From positions 49,226,001 to 49,290,000 of the forward strand of contig NC_058095.1 in NCBI RefSeq assembly GCF_020171115.1: a DNA stretch of 64,000 nt, written 5' to 3'. Below are positions 9,290 through 21,673 of this stretch, piece after piece. The translations under genes were made by a program, and so were the position numbers. The DNA is from Neogale vison (Eukaryota > Chordata > Mammalia > Carnivora > Mustelidae). The first letter of the stretch is position 1. Each line of letters begins with the position of its first letter. Under the pieces are notes generated by a model that saw nothing but the letters and a program-made list of their open reading frames with translations, was not told the origin of the DNA and searched no databases.

Positions 9290-10837
9290 GCCCAGGGAAC
9301 CGACTCTTTTTTCCCAGCGACTGCTATGCTTTGGCAGAGGTTTTCAGCTTGGCCTGAACCGCACTTCGCTGCTGCTTCCTCAGCAAGGCTTTGGGCGTTC
9401 GCTCTGTCGCGTCAGGGAAGGAGATCTGTGGGAGAGCTGGTGCCTCTATGGGCTTTGCTCTCCCAGGCTCCATGGTCGCACCCTGGGTACACCGTGCCAG
9501 GCTGAACTTCGCAGACACAGCCACCACCCTGCAGCAGCGTGCGTGGTCTAGGATGACACTCCCTGCCAACTGCCATCTCCTGGCGTAGTAAGGCTTGGCT
9601 TTCCTTCTGGAGTTCAGGCGGACTCGGGGACTAGGCCAGGGCCTTCCCCATAGGAAAGGAGAGGCGACAGGAACCCTGCACAGCGCCCGTGCACTGGTAT
9701 GGGAAGCTGTGCGGGACTATACCCTCTTCTTCCCCGACACACCCCCTGCCACCCCCAACGCTGCCACCTCTTGGAGGAAGATGGCATCTGGCTGCCTTTT
9801 CTTCCAGGGAGCTGTATCTGTGAGTTCTGGGTATGGCGCCTGGTGGCAAGCCCACGTCTGCCCTAGGGACAGGTGGCCTTGGAGATGCTCTCCCCTTGGG
9901 ACAGGAGGCACACAGAACAGGCCTGCATTCTGCCCAGACTCCTTCCTCAGAGTGGAGTATGCGCGTCTGCCCTAGCCGTCCCCTCGTGTCTTCCTAAAGC
10001 CAGGCTTTCGTCTCTATGAACAGGGAGCGGGTGACACTTGTCTGGCCACCATATGGCTGTTCTTCCCAGGGCAGGCTCTTCTGCTTTGCGACTGTTTCCC
10101 GACAACAAGGCCTACGGCTCCTTCTCTTCTCACGGGGAGGCGTTCAGCTACTTCCCCAGACTTGCTCCCGGGGAGCACGGTGACAGCCGTGTCCCTATCC
10201 TTAAGGCCCTTTCCAGATGTGCATCCACGCTTCTCTCGCAGGCAGTGGGGATGCTAGGGCCAAGAGAATTTCGCTCCATGCGGGATTCTTCCACCGTGCT
10301 GCGCAGACTATCTCAAGCAAGCAGCAGCAACATCCCACAAAGCGACTCAGATTTCCCAACGAATGCTGTGCTTTCCCAGTGCAGGAGCCTGGTGAAAGAG
10401 GATTTCGCTGTAGGGTGGTTTCTCCCAACTTGAGACTTGGCCTAGGCAAGAAGGAGCAGCAGCCCGCAGAACCGACTCTGATTTCTGAGCAAACGGAGAG
10501 GGTGACACTTGTCTTGCCACCTGCCCGCTAAAATTGCAATGCATGCCCTCCTGTTTCATGACCTTTCATTAAGACTGTTTCTACAGGCACAACCACGCTT
10601 CTCTCTCAAGTAGAGGGGATGCCCTGGACAAGAGGATTTCGCTCCATGCGGTTTTCTTACACCGTGCTTCAGAGACTATGTTCAGGCAAGCGGCCTCTGA
10701 ATCGCACAGAACCGACTCTGTTTTCCCCAAGAATGCTGTGCTTTCCTAGAGGGAATGCCCAGGCAAAGAGGCTTTCGCTCTATGCGGGATTCTGCCACCG
10801 TGCTGCCAATACTAGGCTCAAGCAAGCAGCAACAGCA
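9290..10837 (+). repeat. Satellite unit 7, type d, 1,548 bp
   Basis: Like unit 4, with a cluster of changes giving CCACCATATGGCTG near 10,050, TTCAGCTAC, GCTAAAATTGC and GCCCTGGAC. B1 10269 intact, B2 (10637) broken (CGGT), B3 10773 intact. Confidence 0.97.
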
Positions 10838-12384
10838 GCCCAGGGAACCGACTCTTTTTTCCCAGCGACTGCTATGCTTTCGCAGAGGTTTTCAGCTTGG
10901 CCTGAACCGCACTTCGCTGCTGCTTCCTCAGCAAGGCTTTGGGCGTTCGCTCTGTCGCGTCAGGGAAGGAGATCTGTGGGAGAGCTGGTGCCTCTTTGGG
11001 CTTTGCTCTCCCAGGCTCCATGGTCGCACCCTGGGTTCACCGTGCCAGGCTGAACTTCGCAGACACAGCCACCACCCTGCAGCAGCGTGCGTGGTCTAGG
11101 ATGACACTCCCTGCCAACTGCCATCTCCTGGCGTAGTAAGGCTTGGCTTTTCGCTCTGGAGTTCAGGCGGACTCGGGGACTAGGCCAGTGCCTTCCCCAT
11201 AGGAAAGGAGAGGCGACAGGAACCCTGCACAGCGCCCGTGCACTGGGATGGGGAGCTGTGGGGGCCTATACCCTCTTCTTCCCCGACACACCCCCTGCCA
11301 CCCCCAACGCTGCCACCTCTTGGAGGAAGATGGCATCTGGCTGCCTTTTCTTCCAGGGAGCTGTATCTGCGAGTTCTGGGTACGGCGCCTGGTGGCAAGC
11401 CCACGTCTGCCCTAGGGACACGTGGCCTTGGAGATGCTGTCCCCTTGGGACAGGAGGCACACAGAACAGGCCTGCATTCTGCCCAGACTCCTTCCTCAGA
11501 GTGGAGTATGCGCGTCTGCCCTAGCCGTCCCCTCGTGTCTTCCTAAAGCCATGCTTTCGTCTCTATGAACAGGGAGCGGGTGACACTTGTCTTGCCACCA
11601 TCCCGCTGTTCTTCCCAGGGCAGGCTCTTCTGCTTTGCGACTGTTTCCCGACAACAAGGCCTACGGCTCCTTCTCTTCTCACGGGGAAGCGTTCTGCTCC
11701 TTCCCCAGACATGCTCCCGGGGAGCACGGTGACAGCCGTGTCCCTATCCATAAGGCCCTTTCCAGATGTGCATCCACGCTTCTCTCGCAGGCAGTGGGGA
11801 TGCTAGGGCCAAGAGAATTTCGCTCCATGCCTGTTTCTTCCACCGTGCTGCGCAGACTAGCTCAGGCAAGCAGGAGCAGCATCCCACAAAGCGACTCAGT
11901 TTTCCCAACGAATGCTGTGCTTTCCCAGTGCAGGAGCCTGGTGAAAGAGGATTTCGCTGTAGGGTGGATTCTCCCAACTTGAGACTTGGCCTAGGCAAGC
12001 AGGAGCAGCAGCCCGCAGAACCGACTCTGATTTCTGAGCAAACGGAGAGGGTGACACTTGTCTTGCCACCTGCCCGCTACTATTGCAATGCATGCTCTCC
12101 TGTTTCATGACCTTTCCTTACTGTTTCTACAGGCACAACCACGCTTCTCTCTCAAGTAGAGTTGATGCCCGGGACAAGAGGATTTCGCTCCATGCGGGTT
12201 TCTTACACCGTGCTTCAGAGACTATGTTCAGGCAAGCGGCCTCTGAATCGCACAGAACCGACTCTGTTTTCCCCAAGAATGCTGTGCTTTCCTAGAGGGA
12301 ATGCCCAGGCAAGGAGGCTTTCGCTCTATGCGGGATTCTGCAACCGTGCTGCCAATACTAGGCTCAACCAAGCTGCAACAAGCA
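10838..12384 (+). repeat. Satellite unit 8, type h, 1,547 bp
   Basis: Three-base loss in TCCTTACTG near 12,120 and one base gained at the right boundary (CAACAAGCAGCCC). Markers GGGGGCCTAT, GGGTACGGCG, AGACATGCTC, TCCATAAGG. B1 (11818) broken (CCTG); B2 12183 and B3 12319 intact. Confidence 0.97.
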
Positions 12385-13930
12385 GCCCAGGGAATCGACT
12401 CTTTTTTCCCAGCGACTGCTATGCTTTCGCAGAGGTTTTCAGCTTGGCCTGAACCGCACTTCGCTGCTGCTTCCTCAGCAAGGCTTTGGGCGTTTGCTCT
12501 GTCGCCTCAGGGAAGGAGATCTGTGGGAGAGCTGGTGCCTCTTTGGGCTTTGCTCTCCCAGGCTCCATGGTCTCACCCTGGGTTCACCGTGCCAGGCTGA
12601 ACTTCGCAGACACAGCCACCACCCTGCAGCAGCGTGCGTGGTCTAGGATGACACTCCCTGCCAACTGCCATCTCCTGGCGTAGTAAGGCTTGGCTTTTCG
12701 CTCTGCAGTTCAGGCGGACTCGGGGACTAGGCCAGTGCCTTCCCCATAGGAAAGGAGAGGCGACAGGAACCCTGCACAGCGCCCGTGCACTGGGATGGGG
12801 AGCTGTGGGGGACTATACCCTCTTCTTCCCCGACACACCCCCTGCCACTCCCAACGCTGCCACCTCTTGGAGGAAGATGGCATCTGGCTGCCTTTTCTTC
12901 CAGGGAGCTGTATCTGCGAGTTCTGGGTATGGCGCCTGGTGGCAAGCCCATGTCTGCCCTAGGGACAGGTGGCCTTGGAGATGCTGTCCCCTTGGGACAG
13001 GAGGCACACAGAACAGGCCTGCATTCTGCCCAGACCCTTCCTCAGAGTGGATTATGCGCGTCTGCCCTAGCTGTCCCCTCGTGTCTTCCTAAAGCCAGGC
13101 TTTCGTCTCTACGAATAGGGAGCGGGTGACACTTGTCTTGCCACCGTCCCGCTGTTCTTCCCAGGGCAGGCTCTCCTGCTTTGTGACTGTTTCACGACAA
13201 CAAGGCCAACGGCTCCTTCTCTTCTCACGGGGAGGCGTTCTGCTCCTTCCCCAGACTTGCTCCCGGGAGCACGGTGACAGCCGTGTCTCTATCCTTAAGG
13301 CCCTTTCCAGATGTGCATCCACGCTTCTCTCGCAGGCAGTGAGGATGCTAAGGTAAGAGAATTTCGGTCCATATGGGTTTCTTCCACCGTGCTGCGCAGA
13401 CTAGCTCAGGCAAGCAGGAGCAGCATCCCACAAAGCGACTCAGATTTCCCAACGAATGCTGTGCTTTCCCAGTGCAGGAGCCTGGTGAAAGAGGATTTCG
13501 CTGTAGGGTGGTTTCTCCCAACTTGAGACTTGGTCTAGGCAAGCAGGAGCAGAAGCCCGCAGAACCGACTCTGATTTCTGAGCAAACGGAGAGGGTGACA
13601 CTTGTTTTGCCACCTGCCCGCTTCTATTGCAATGCATGCCCTCCTGTTTCATGACCTTTCATTAAGACTGTTTCTACAGGCACAACCACGCTTCTCTCTC
13701 AAGTAGAGGGGATGCCCGGGACAAGAGGAATTCGCTCCATGCGGGTTTCTTACACCGTGCTTCAGAGACTATGTTCAGGCAAGCGGCCTCTGAATCGCAC
13801 AGAACCGACTCTGTTTTTCCCAAGAATGCTGTGCTTTCCTAGAGGGAATGCCCAGGCAAAGAGGCTTTCGCTCTATGCGGGATTCTGCCACCGTGCTGCC
13901 AATACTAGGCTCAAGCAAGCAGCAACAGCA
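12385..13930 (+). repeat. Satellite unit 9, type a, 1,546 bp
   Basis: Same three one-base losses as unit 1. The left region has GTCGCCTC and TCTCACCCTGG. AGCAGAAGCC near 13,550. B1 (13362) broken (TGGG, with TTCGGTCC); B2 13730 and B3 13866 intact. Confidence 0.97.
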
Positions 13931-15478
13931 GCCCAGGGAACCGACTCTTTTTTCCCAGCGACTGCTATGCTTTCGCAGAGGTTTTCAGCTTGCCTGAACC
14001 GCACTTCGCTGCTGCTTCCTCAGCAAGGCTTTGGGCGTTCGCTCTGTCGCGTCAGGGAAGGAGATCTGTGGGAGAGCTGGTGCCTCTTTGGGCTTTGCTC
14101 TCCCAGGCTCCATGGTCGCACCCTGGGTTCACCGTGCCAGGCTGAACTTCGCAGACACAGCCACCACCCTGCAGCAGCGTGCGTGGTCTAGGATGACACT
14201 CCCTGCCAACTGCCATCTCCTGGCGTAGTAAGGCTTGGCTTTTCGCTCTGCAGTTCAGGCAGACTCGGGGACTAGGCCAGTGCCTTCCCCATAGGAAAGG
14301 AGAGGCGACAGGAACCCTGCACAGCGCCCGTACACTGGGATGGGGAGCTGTGGGGGACTATACCCTCTTCTTCCCCGACACACCCCCTGCCACCCCCAAC
14401 GCTGCCACCTCTTGGAGGAAGATGGCATCTGGCTGCCTTTTCTTCCAGGGACCTGTATCTGCGAGTTCTGGGTATGGCGCCTGGTGGCAAGCCCACGTCT
14501 GCCCTAGGGACAGGTGGCCTTGGAGATGCTGTCCCCTTGGGACAGGAGGCACACAGAACAGGCCTGCATTCTGCCCAGACTCCTTCCTCAGAGTGGAGTA
14601 TGCGCGTCTGCCCTAGCCGTCCCCTCGTGTCTTCCTAAAGCCAGGCTTTCGTCTCTACGAACAGGGAGCGGGTGACACTTGTCTTGCCACCGTGCCGCTA
14701 TTCTTCCCAGGGCAGGCTCTCCTGCTTTGTGACTGTTTCACGACAACAAGGCCAACGGCTCCTTCTCTTCTCACGGAGAGGCGTTCTGCTCCTTCCCCAG
14801 ACTTGCTCCCGGGGAGCACGGTGACAGCCGTGTCCCTATCCTTAAGGCCCTTTCCAGATGTGCATCCACGCTTCTCTCGCAGGCAGTGGGGATGCTAGGG
14901 CCAAGAGAATTTCGCTCCATGTGGGTTTCTTCCACCGTGCTGCGCAGACTAGCTCAGGCAAGCAGGAGCAACATCCCACAAAGCGACTCAGATTTCCCAA
15001 CGAATGCTGTGCTTTCCCAGTGCAGGAGCCTGGTGAAAGAGGATTTCGCTGTAGGGTGGTTTCTCCCAACTTGAGACTTGGTCTAGGCAAGCAGGAGCAG
15101 CAGCCCGCAGAACCGACTCTGATTTCTGAGCAAACGGAGAGGGTGACACTTGTCTTGCCACCTGCCCGCTACTATTGCAATGCATGCCCTCCTGTTTCAT
15201 GACCTTTCCTTAAGACTGTTTCTACAGGCACAACCACGCTTCTCTCTCAAGTAGAGGGGATGCCCGGGAAAAGAGGATTTCGCTCCATGCGGGTTTCTTA
15301 CACCGTGCTTAAGAGACTATGTTCAGGCAAGCGGCCTCTGAATCGCACAGAACCGACTCTGTTTTCCCCAAGAATGCTGTGCTTTCCTAGAGGGAATGCC
15401 CAGGCAAAGAGGCTTTCGCTCTATGCGGGATTCTGCCACCGTGCTGCCAATACTAGGCTCAAGCAAGCAGCAACAGCA
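13931..15478 (+). repeat. Satellite unit 10, type t, 1,548 bp
   Basis: Private one-base loss in CAGCTTGCCTGAAC near 13,991, which fuses two overlapping open frames into a 159-codon frame. Also GGACCTGTA. B1 (14910) broken (TGGG); B2 15278 and B3 15414 intact. Confidence 0.97.
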
Positions 15479-17026
15479 GCCCAGGGAACCGACTCTTTTT
15501 TCCCAGCGACTGCTATGCTTTGGCAGAGGTTTTCAGCTTGGCCTGAACCGCACTTCGCTGCTGCTTCCTCAGCAAGGCTTTGGGCGTTCGCTCTGTCGCG
15601 TCAGGGAAGGAGATCTGTGGGAGAGCTGGTGCCTCTATGGGCTTTGCTCTCCCAGGCTCCATGGTCGCACCCTGGGTACACCGTGCCAGGCTGAACTTCG
15701 CAGACACAGCCACCACCCTGCAGCAGCGTGCGTGGTCTAGGATGACACTCCCTGCCAACTGCCATCTCCTGGCGTAGTAAGGCTTGGCTTTCCTTCTGGA
15801 GTTCAGGCGGACTCGGGGACTAGGCCAGGGCCTTCCCCATAGGAAAGGAGAGGCGACAGGAACCCTGCACAGCGCCCGTGCACTGGTATGGGAAGCTGTG
15901 CGGGACTATACCCTCTTCTTCCCCGACACACCCCCTGCCACCCCCAACGCTGCCACCTCTTGGAGGAAGATGGCATCTGGCTGCCTTTTCTTCCAGGGAG
16001 CTGTATCTGTGAGTTCTGGGTATGGCGCCTGGTGGCAAGCCCACGTCTGCCCTAGGGACAGGTGGCCTTGGAGATGCTCTCCCCTTGGGACAGGAGGCAC
16101 ACAGAACAGGCCTGCATTCTGCCCAGACTCCTTCCTCAGAGTGGAGTATGCGCGTCTGCCCTAGCCGTCCCCTCGTGTCTTCCTAAAGCCAGGCTTTCGT
16201 CTCTATGAACAGGGAGCGGGTGACACTTGTCTTGCCACCATCCCGCTGTTCTTCCCAGGGCAGGCTCTTCTGCTTTGCGACTGTTTCCCGACAACAAGGC
16301 CTACGGCTCCTTCTCTTCTCACGGGGAGGCGTTCTGCTACTTCCCCAGACTTGCTCCCGGGGAGCACGGTGACAGCCGTGTCCCTATCCTTAAGGCCCTT
16401 TCCAGATGTGCATCCACGCTTCTCTCGCAGGCAGTGGGGATGCTAGGGCCAAGAGAATTTCGCTCCATGCGGGATTCTTCCACCGTGCTGCGCAGACTAT
16501 CTCAAGCAAGCAGCAGCAACATCCCACAAAGCGACTCAGATTCCCCAACGAATGCTGTGCTTTCCCAGTGCAGGAGCCTGGTGAAAGAGGATTTCGCTGT
16601 AGGGTGGTTTCTCCCAACTTGAGACTTGGCCTAGGCAAGAAGGAGCAGCAGCCCGCAGAACCGACTCTGATTTCTGAGCAAACGGAGAGGGTGACACTTG
16701 TCTTGCCACCTGCCCGCTACTATTGCAATGCATGCCCTCCTGTTTCATGACCTTTCATTAAGACTGTTTCTACAGGCACAACCACGCTTCTCTCTCAAGT
16801 AGAGGGGATGCCCGGGACAAGAGGATTTCGCTCCATGCGGGTTTCTTACACCGTGCTTCAGAGACTATGTTCAGGCAAGCGGCCTCTGAATCGCACAGAA
16901 CCGACTCTGTTTTTCCCAAGAAAGCTGTGCTTTCCTAGAGGGAATGCCCAGGCAAAGAGGCTTTCGCTCTATGCGGGATTCTGCCACCGTCCTGCCAATA
17001 CTAGGCTCAAGCAAGCAGCAACAGCA
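15479..17026 (+). repeat. Satellite unit 11, type d, 1,548 bp
   Basis: Counterpart of unit 4 in the second seven-unit copy, without unit 4's private CCAGGATGAAC. B1 16458, B2 16826 and B3 16962 all intact. Confidence 0.97.
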
Positions 17027-18576
17027 GCCCAGGGAACCGACTCTTTTTTCCCAGCGACTGCTATGCTTTCGCAGAGGTTTTCAGCCTGGCCTGAACCGCA
17101 CTTCGCTGCTGCTTCCTCAGCAAGGCTTTGGGCGTTCGCTCTGTCGCGTCAGGGAAGGAGATCTGTGGGAGAGCTGGTGCCTCTTTGGGCTTTGCTCTCC
17201 CAGGCTCCATGGTCGCACCCTGGGTTCACCGTGCCAGGCTGAACTTCGCAGACACAGCCACCACCCTGCAGCAGCGTGCGTGGTCTAGGATGACACTCCC
17301 TGCCAACTGCCATCTCCTGGCGTAGTAAGGCTTGGCTTTTCGCTCTGGAGTTCAGGCGGACTCGGGGACTAGGCCAGTGCCTTCCCCATAGGAAAGGAGA
17401 GGCGACAGGAACCCTGCACAGCGCCCGTGCACTGGGATGGGGAGCTGTGGGGGACTATACCCTCTTCTTCCCCGACACACCCCCTGCCACCCCCAACGCT
17501 GCCACCTCTTGGAGGAAGATGGCATCTGGCTGCCTTTTCTTCCAGGGAGCTGTATCTGCGAGTTCTGTGTATGGCGCCTGGTGGCAAGCCCACGTCTGCC
17601 CTAGGGACAGGTGGCCTTGGAGATGCTGTCCCCTTGGGACAGGAGGCACACAGAACAGGCCTGCATTCTGCCCAGACTCCTTCCTCAGAGTGGAGTATGC
17701 ACGTCAGCCCTAGCCGTCCCCTCGTGTCTTCCTAAAGCCAGGCTTTCGTCTCTACGAACAGGGAGCGGGTGACACTTGTCTTGCCACCGTCCCGCTGTTC
17801 TTCCCAGGGCAGGCTCTCCTGCTTTGTGACTGTTTCACGACAACAAGGCCAACGGCTCCTTCTCTTCTCACGGGGAGGCGTTCTGCTCCTTCCCCAGACT
17901 TGCTCCCGGGGAGCACGGTGACAGCCGTGTCCCTATCCTTAAGGCCCTTTCCAGATGTGCATCCACGCTTCTCTCGCAGGGAGTGAGGATGCTAGGGCCA
18001 AGAGAATTTCGCTCCATGCGGGTTTCATCCACCGTGCTGCGCAGACTAGCTCAGGCAAGCAGGAGCAGCATCCCACAAAGCGACTCAGATTTCCCAACGA
18101 ATGCTGTGCTTTCCCAGTGCAGGAGCCTGGTGAAAGAGGATTTCGCTGTAGGGTGGTTTCTCCCAACTTGAGACTTGGTCTAGGCAAGCAGGAGCAGCAG
18201 CCCGCAGAACCGACTCTGATTTCTGAGCAAACGGAGAGGGTGACACTTGTCTTGCCACCTGCTCGCTACTATTGCAATGCATGCCCTCCTGTTTCATGAC
18301 CTTTCATTAAGACTGTTTCTACAGGCACAACCACGCTTCTCTCTCAAGTAGAGGGGATGCCCGGGACAAGAGGATTTCGCTCCATGCGGGTTTCGTACAC
18401 CGTGCTTCAGAGACTATGTTCAGGCAAGCGGCCTCTGAATCGCACAGAACCGACTCTGTTTTCCCCAAGAATGCTGTGCTTTCCTAGAGGGAATGCCCAG
18501 GCAAAGAGGCTTTCGCTCTATGCGGGATTCTGCAACCGTGCTGCCAATACTAGGCTCAACCAAGCTGCAACAAGCA
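17027..18576 (+). repeat. Satellite unit 12, type f, 1,550 bp
   Basis: Counterpart of unit 5, but its last part carries a short h-type tract (18,534-18,573) that adds one base. B1 18007, B2 18375 and B3 18511 all intact. Confidence 0.97.
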
Positions 18577-20125
18577 GCCCAGGGAACCGACTCTTTTTTC
18601 CCAGCGACTGCTATGCTATCGCAGAGGTTTTCAGCTTGGCCTGAACCGCACTTCGCTGCTGCTTCCTCAGCAAGGCTTTGGGCATTCGCTCTGTCGCGTC
18701 AGGGAAGGAGATCTGTGGGAGAGCTGGTGCCTCTTTGGGCTTTGCTCTCCCAGGCTCCATGGTCGCACCCTGGGTTCACCGTGCCAGGCTGAACTTCGCA
18801 GACACAGCCACCACCCTGCAGCAGCGTGCGTGGTCTAGGATGACACTCCCTGCCAACTGCCATCTCCTGGCGTAGTAAGGCTTGGCTTTTCGCTCTGCAT
18901 TTCAGGCAGACTCGGGGACTAGGCCAGTGCCTTCCCCATAGGAAAGGAGAGGCGACAGGAACCCTGCACAGCGCCCGTACACTGGGATGGGGAGCTGTGG
19001 GGGACTATACCCTCTTCTTCCCCGACACACCCCCTGCCACCCCCAACGCTGCCACCTCTTGGAGGAAGATGGCATCTGGCTGCCTTTTCTTCCAGGGAGC
19101 TGTATCTGCGAGTTCTGGGTATGGCGCCTGGTGGCAAGCCCACGTCTGCCCTAGGGACAGGTGGCCTTGGAGATGCTGTCCCCTTGGGACAGGAGGCTCA
19201 CAGAACAGGCCTGCATTCTGCCCAGACTCCTTCCTCAGAGTGGAGTATGCGCGTCTGCCCTAGCCGTCCCCTCGTGTCATCCTAAAGCCAGGCTTTCGTC
19301 TCTACGAACAGGGAGCGGGTGACACTTGTCTTGCCACCGTGCCGCTATTCTTCCCAGGGCAGGCTCTCCTGCTTTGTGACTGTTTCACGACAACAAGGCC
19401 AACGGCTCCTTCTCTTCTCACGGAGAGGCGTTCTGCTCCTTCCCCAGACTTGCTCCCGGGGAGCACGGTGACAGCCGTGTCCCTATCCTTAAGGCCCTTT
19501 CCAGATGTGCATCCACGCTTCTCTCGCAGGCAGTGGGGATGCTAGGGCCAAGAGAATTTCGCTCCATGTGGGTTTCTTCCACCGTGCTGCGCAGACTAGC
19601 TCAGGCAAGCAGGAGCAACATCCCACAAAGCGACTCAGATTTCCCAACGAATGCTGTGCTTTCCCAGTGCAGGAGCCTGGTGAAAGAGGATTTCGCTGTA
19701 GGGTGGTTTCTCCCAACTTGAGACTTGGTCTAGGCAAGCAGGAGCAGCAGCCCTCAGAACCGACTCTGATTTCTGAGCAAACGGAGAGGGTGACACTTGT
19801 CTTGCCACCTGCCCGCTACAATTGCAATGCATGCCCTCCTGTTTCATGACCTTTCCTTAAGACTGTTTCTACAGGCACAACCACGCTTCTCTCTCAAGTA
19901 GAGGGGATGCCCGGGAAAAGAGGATTTCGCTCCATGCGGGTTTCTTACACCGTGCTTCAGAGACTATGTTCAGGCAAGCGGCCTCTGAATCGCACAGAAC
20001 CGACTCTGTTTTCCCCAAGAATGCTGTGCTTTCCTAGAGGGAATGCCCAGGCAAAGAGGCTTTCGCTCTATGCGGGATTCTGCCACCGTGCTGCCAATAC
20101 TAGGCTCAAGCAAGCAGCAACAGCA
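18577..20125 (+). repeat. Satellite unit 13, type t, 1,549 bp
   Basis: Counterpart of unit 6, with private TGCATTTCAGG near 18,898 and GCCCTCAG near 19,752. B1 (19557) broken (TGGG); B2 19925 and B3 20061 intact. Confidence 0.97.
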
Positions 20126-21673
20126 GCCCAGGGAACCGACTCTTTTTTCCCAGCGACTGCTATGCTTTGGCAGAGGTTTTCAGCTTGGCCTGAACCGCAC
20201 TTCGCTGCTGCTTCCTCAGCAAGGCTTTGGGCTTTCGCTCTGTCGCGTCAGGGAAGGAGATCTGTGGGAGAGCTGGTGCCTCTATGGGCTTTGCTCTCCC
20301 AGGCTCCATGGTCGCACCCTGGGTGCACCGTGCCAGGCTGAACTTCGCAGACACAGCCACCACCCTGCAGCAGCGTGCGTGGTCTAGGATGACACTCCCT
20401 GCCAACTGCCATCTCCTGGCGTAGTAAGGCTTGGCTTTCCTTCTGGAGTTCAGGCGGACTCGGGGACTAGGCCAGGGCCTTCCCCATAGGAAAGGAGAGG
20501 CGACAGGAACCCTGCACAGCGCCCGTGCACTGGTATGGGAAGCTGTGCGGGACTATACCCTCTTCTTCCCCGACACACCCCCTGCCACCCCCAACGCTGC
20601 CACCTCTTGGAGGAAGATGGCATCTGGCTGCCTTTTCTTCCAGGGAGCTGTATCTGTGAGTTCTGGGTATGGCGCCTGGTGGCAAGCCCACGTCTGCCCT
20701 AGGGACAGGTGGCCTTGGAGATGCTCTCCCCTTGGGACAGGAGGCACACAGAACAGGCCTGCATTCTGCCCAGACTCCTTCCTCAGAGTGGAGTATGCGC
20801 GTCTGCCCTAGCCGTCCCCTCGTGTCTTCCTAAAGCCAGGCTTTCGTCTCTATGAACAGGGAGCGGGTGACACTTGTCTGGCCACCATATGGCTGTTCTT
20901 CCCAGGGCAGGCTCTTCTGCTTTGCGACTGTTTCCCGACAACAAGGCCTACGGCTCCTTCTCTTCTCACGGGGAGGCGTTCAGCTACTTCCCCAGACTTG
21001 CTCCCGGGGAGCACGGTGACAGCCGTGTCCCTATCCTTAAGGCCCTTTCCAGATGTGCATCCACGCTTCTCTCGCAGGCAGTGGGGATGCTAGGGCCAAG
21101 AGAATTTCGCTCCATGCGGGATTCTTCCACCGTGCTGCGCAGACTAGCTCAGGCAAGCAGGAGCAGCATCCCACAAAGCGACTCAGTTTTCCCAACGAAT
21201 GCTGTGCTTTCCCAGTGCAGGAGCCTGGTGAAAGAGGATTTCGCTGTAGGGTGGTTTCTCCCAACTTGAGACTTGGCCTAGGCAAGAAGGAGCAGCAGCC
21301 CGCAGAACCGACTCTGATTTCTGAGCAAACGGAGAGGGTGACACTTGTCTTGCCACCTGCCCGCTAAAATTGCAATGCATGCCCTCCTGTTTCATGACCT
21401 TTCATTAAGACTGTTTCTACAGTCACAACCACGCTTCTCTCTCAAGTAGAGGGGATGCCCTGGACAAGAGGATTTCGCTCCATGCGGTTTTCTTACACCG
21501 TGCTTCAGAGACTATGTTCAGGCAAGCGGCCTCTGAATCGCACAGAACCGACTCTGTTTTCCCCAAGAATGCTGTGCTTTCCTAGAGGGAATGCCCAGGC
21601 AAAGAGGCTTTCGCTCTATGCGGGATTCTGCCACCGTGCTGCCAATACTAGGCTCAAGCAAGCAGCAACAGCA
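20126..21673 (+). repeat. Satellite unit 14, type d, 1,548 bp
   Basis: Counterpart of unit 7 with an h-type conversion tract at 21,147-21,187. Private GGGCTTTCGC, GGGTGCACC, ACAGTCAC. B1 21105 intact, B2 (21473) broken (CGGT), B3 21609 intact. Confidence 0.97.

Larger units (their letters stand above)
3821..14655 (+). repeat. Seven-unit higher-order repeat, copy A (types t d f t d h a)
   Basis: This block matches the sequence about 10,835-10,836 bp downstream. Diagnostic shared variants occur in the same order in both copies: GTGCCGCTATTC (3857/14692), the one-base-shorter TTTCCTTCTGG, TCTGTGTATGG, the CCATATGG cluster, the three-base loss in TCCTTACTG, and AGCAGAAGCC. The clear match ends near 13,740 in copy A. 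I noticed roughly a dozen and a half single differences plus two short conversion tracts. The exact edges are uncertain by tens to hundreds of bases. Confidence 0.88.
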
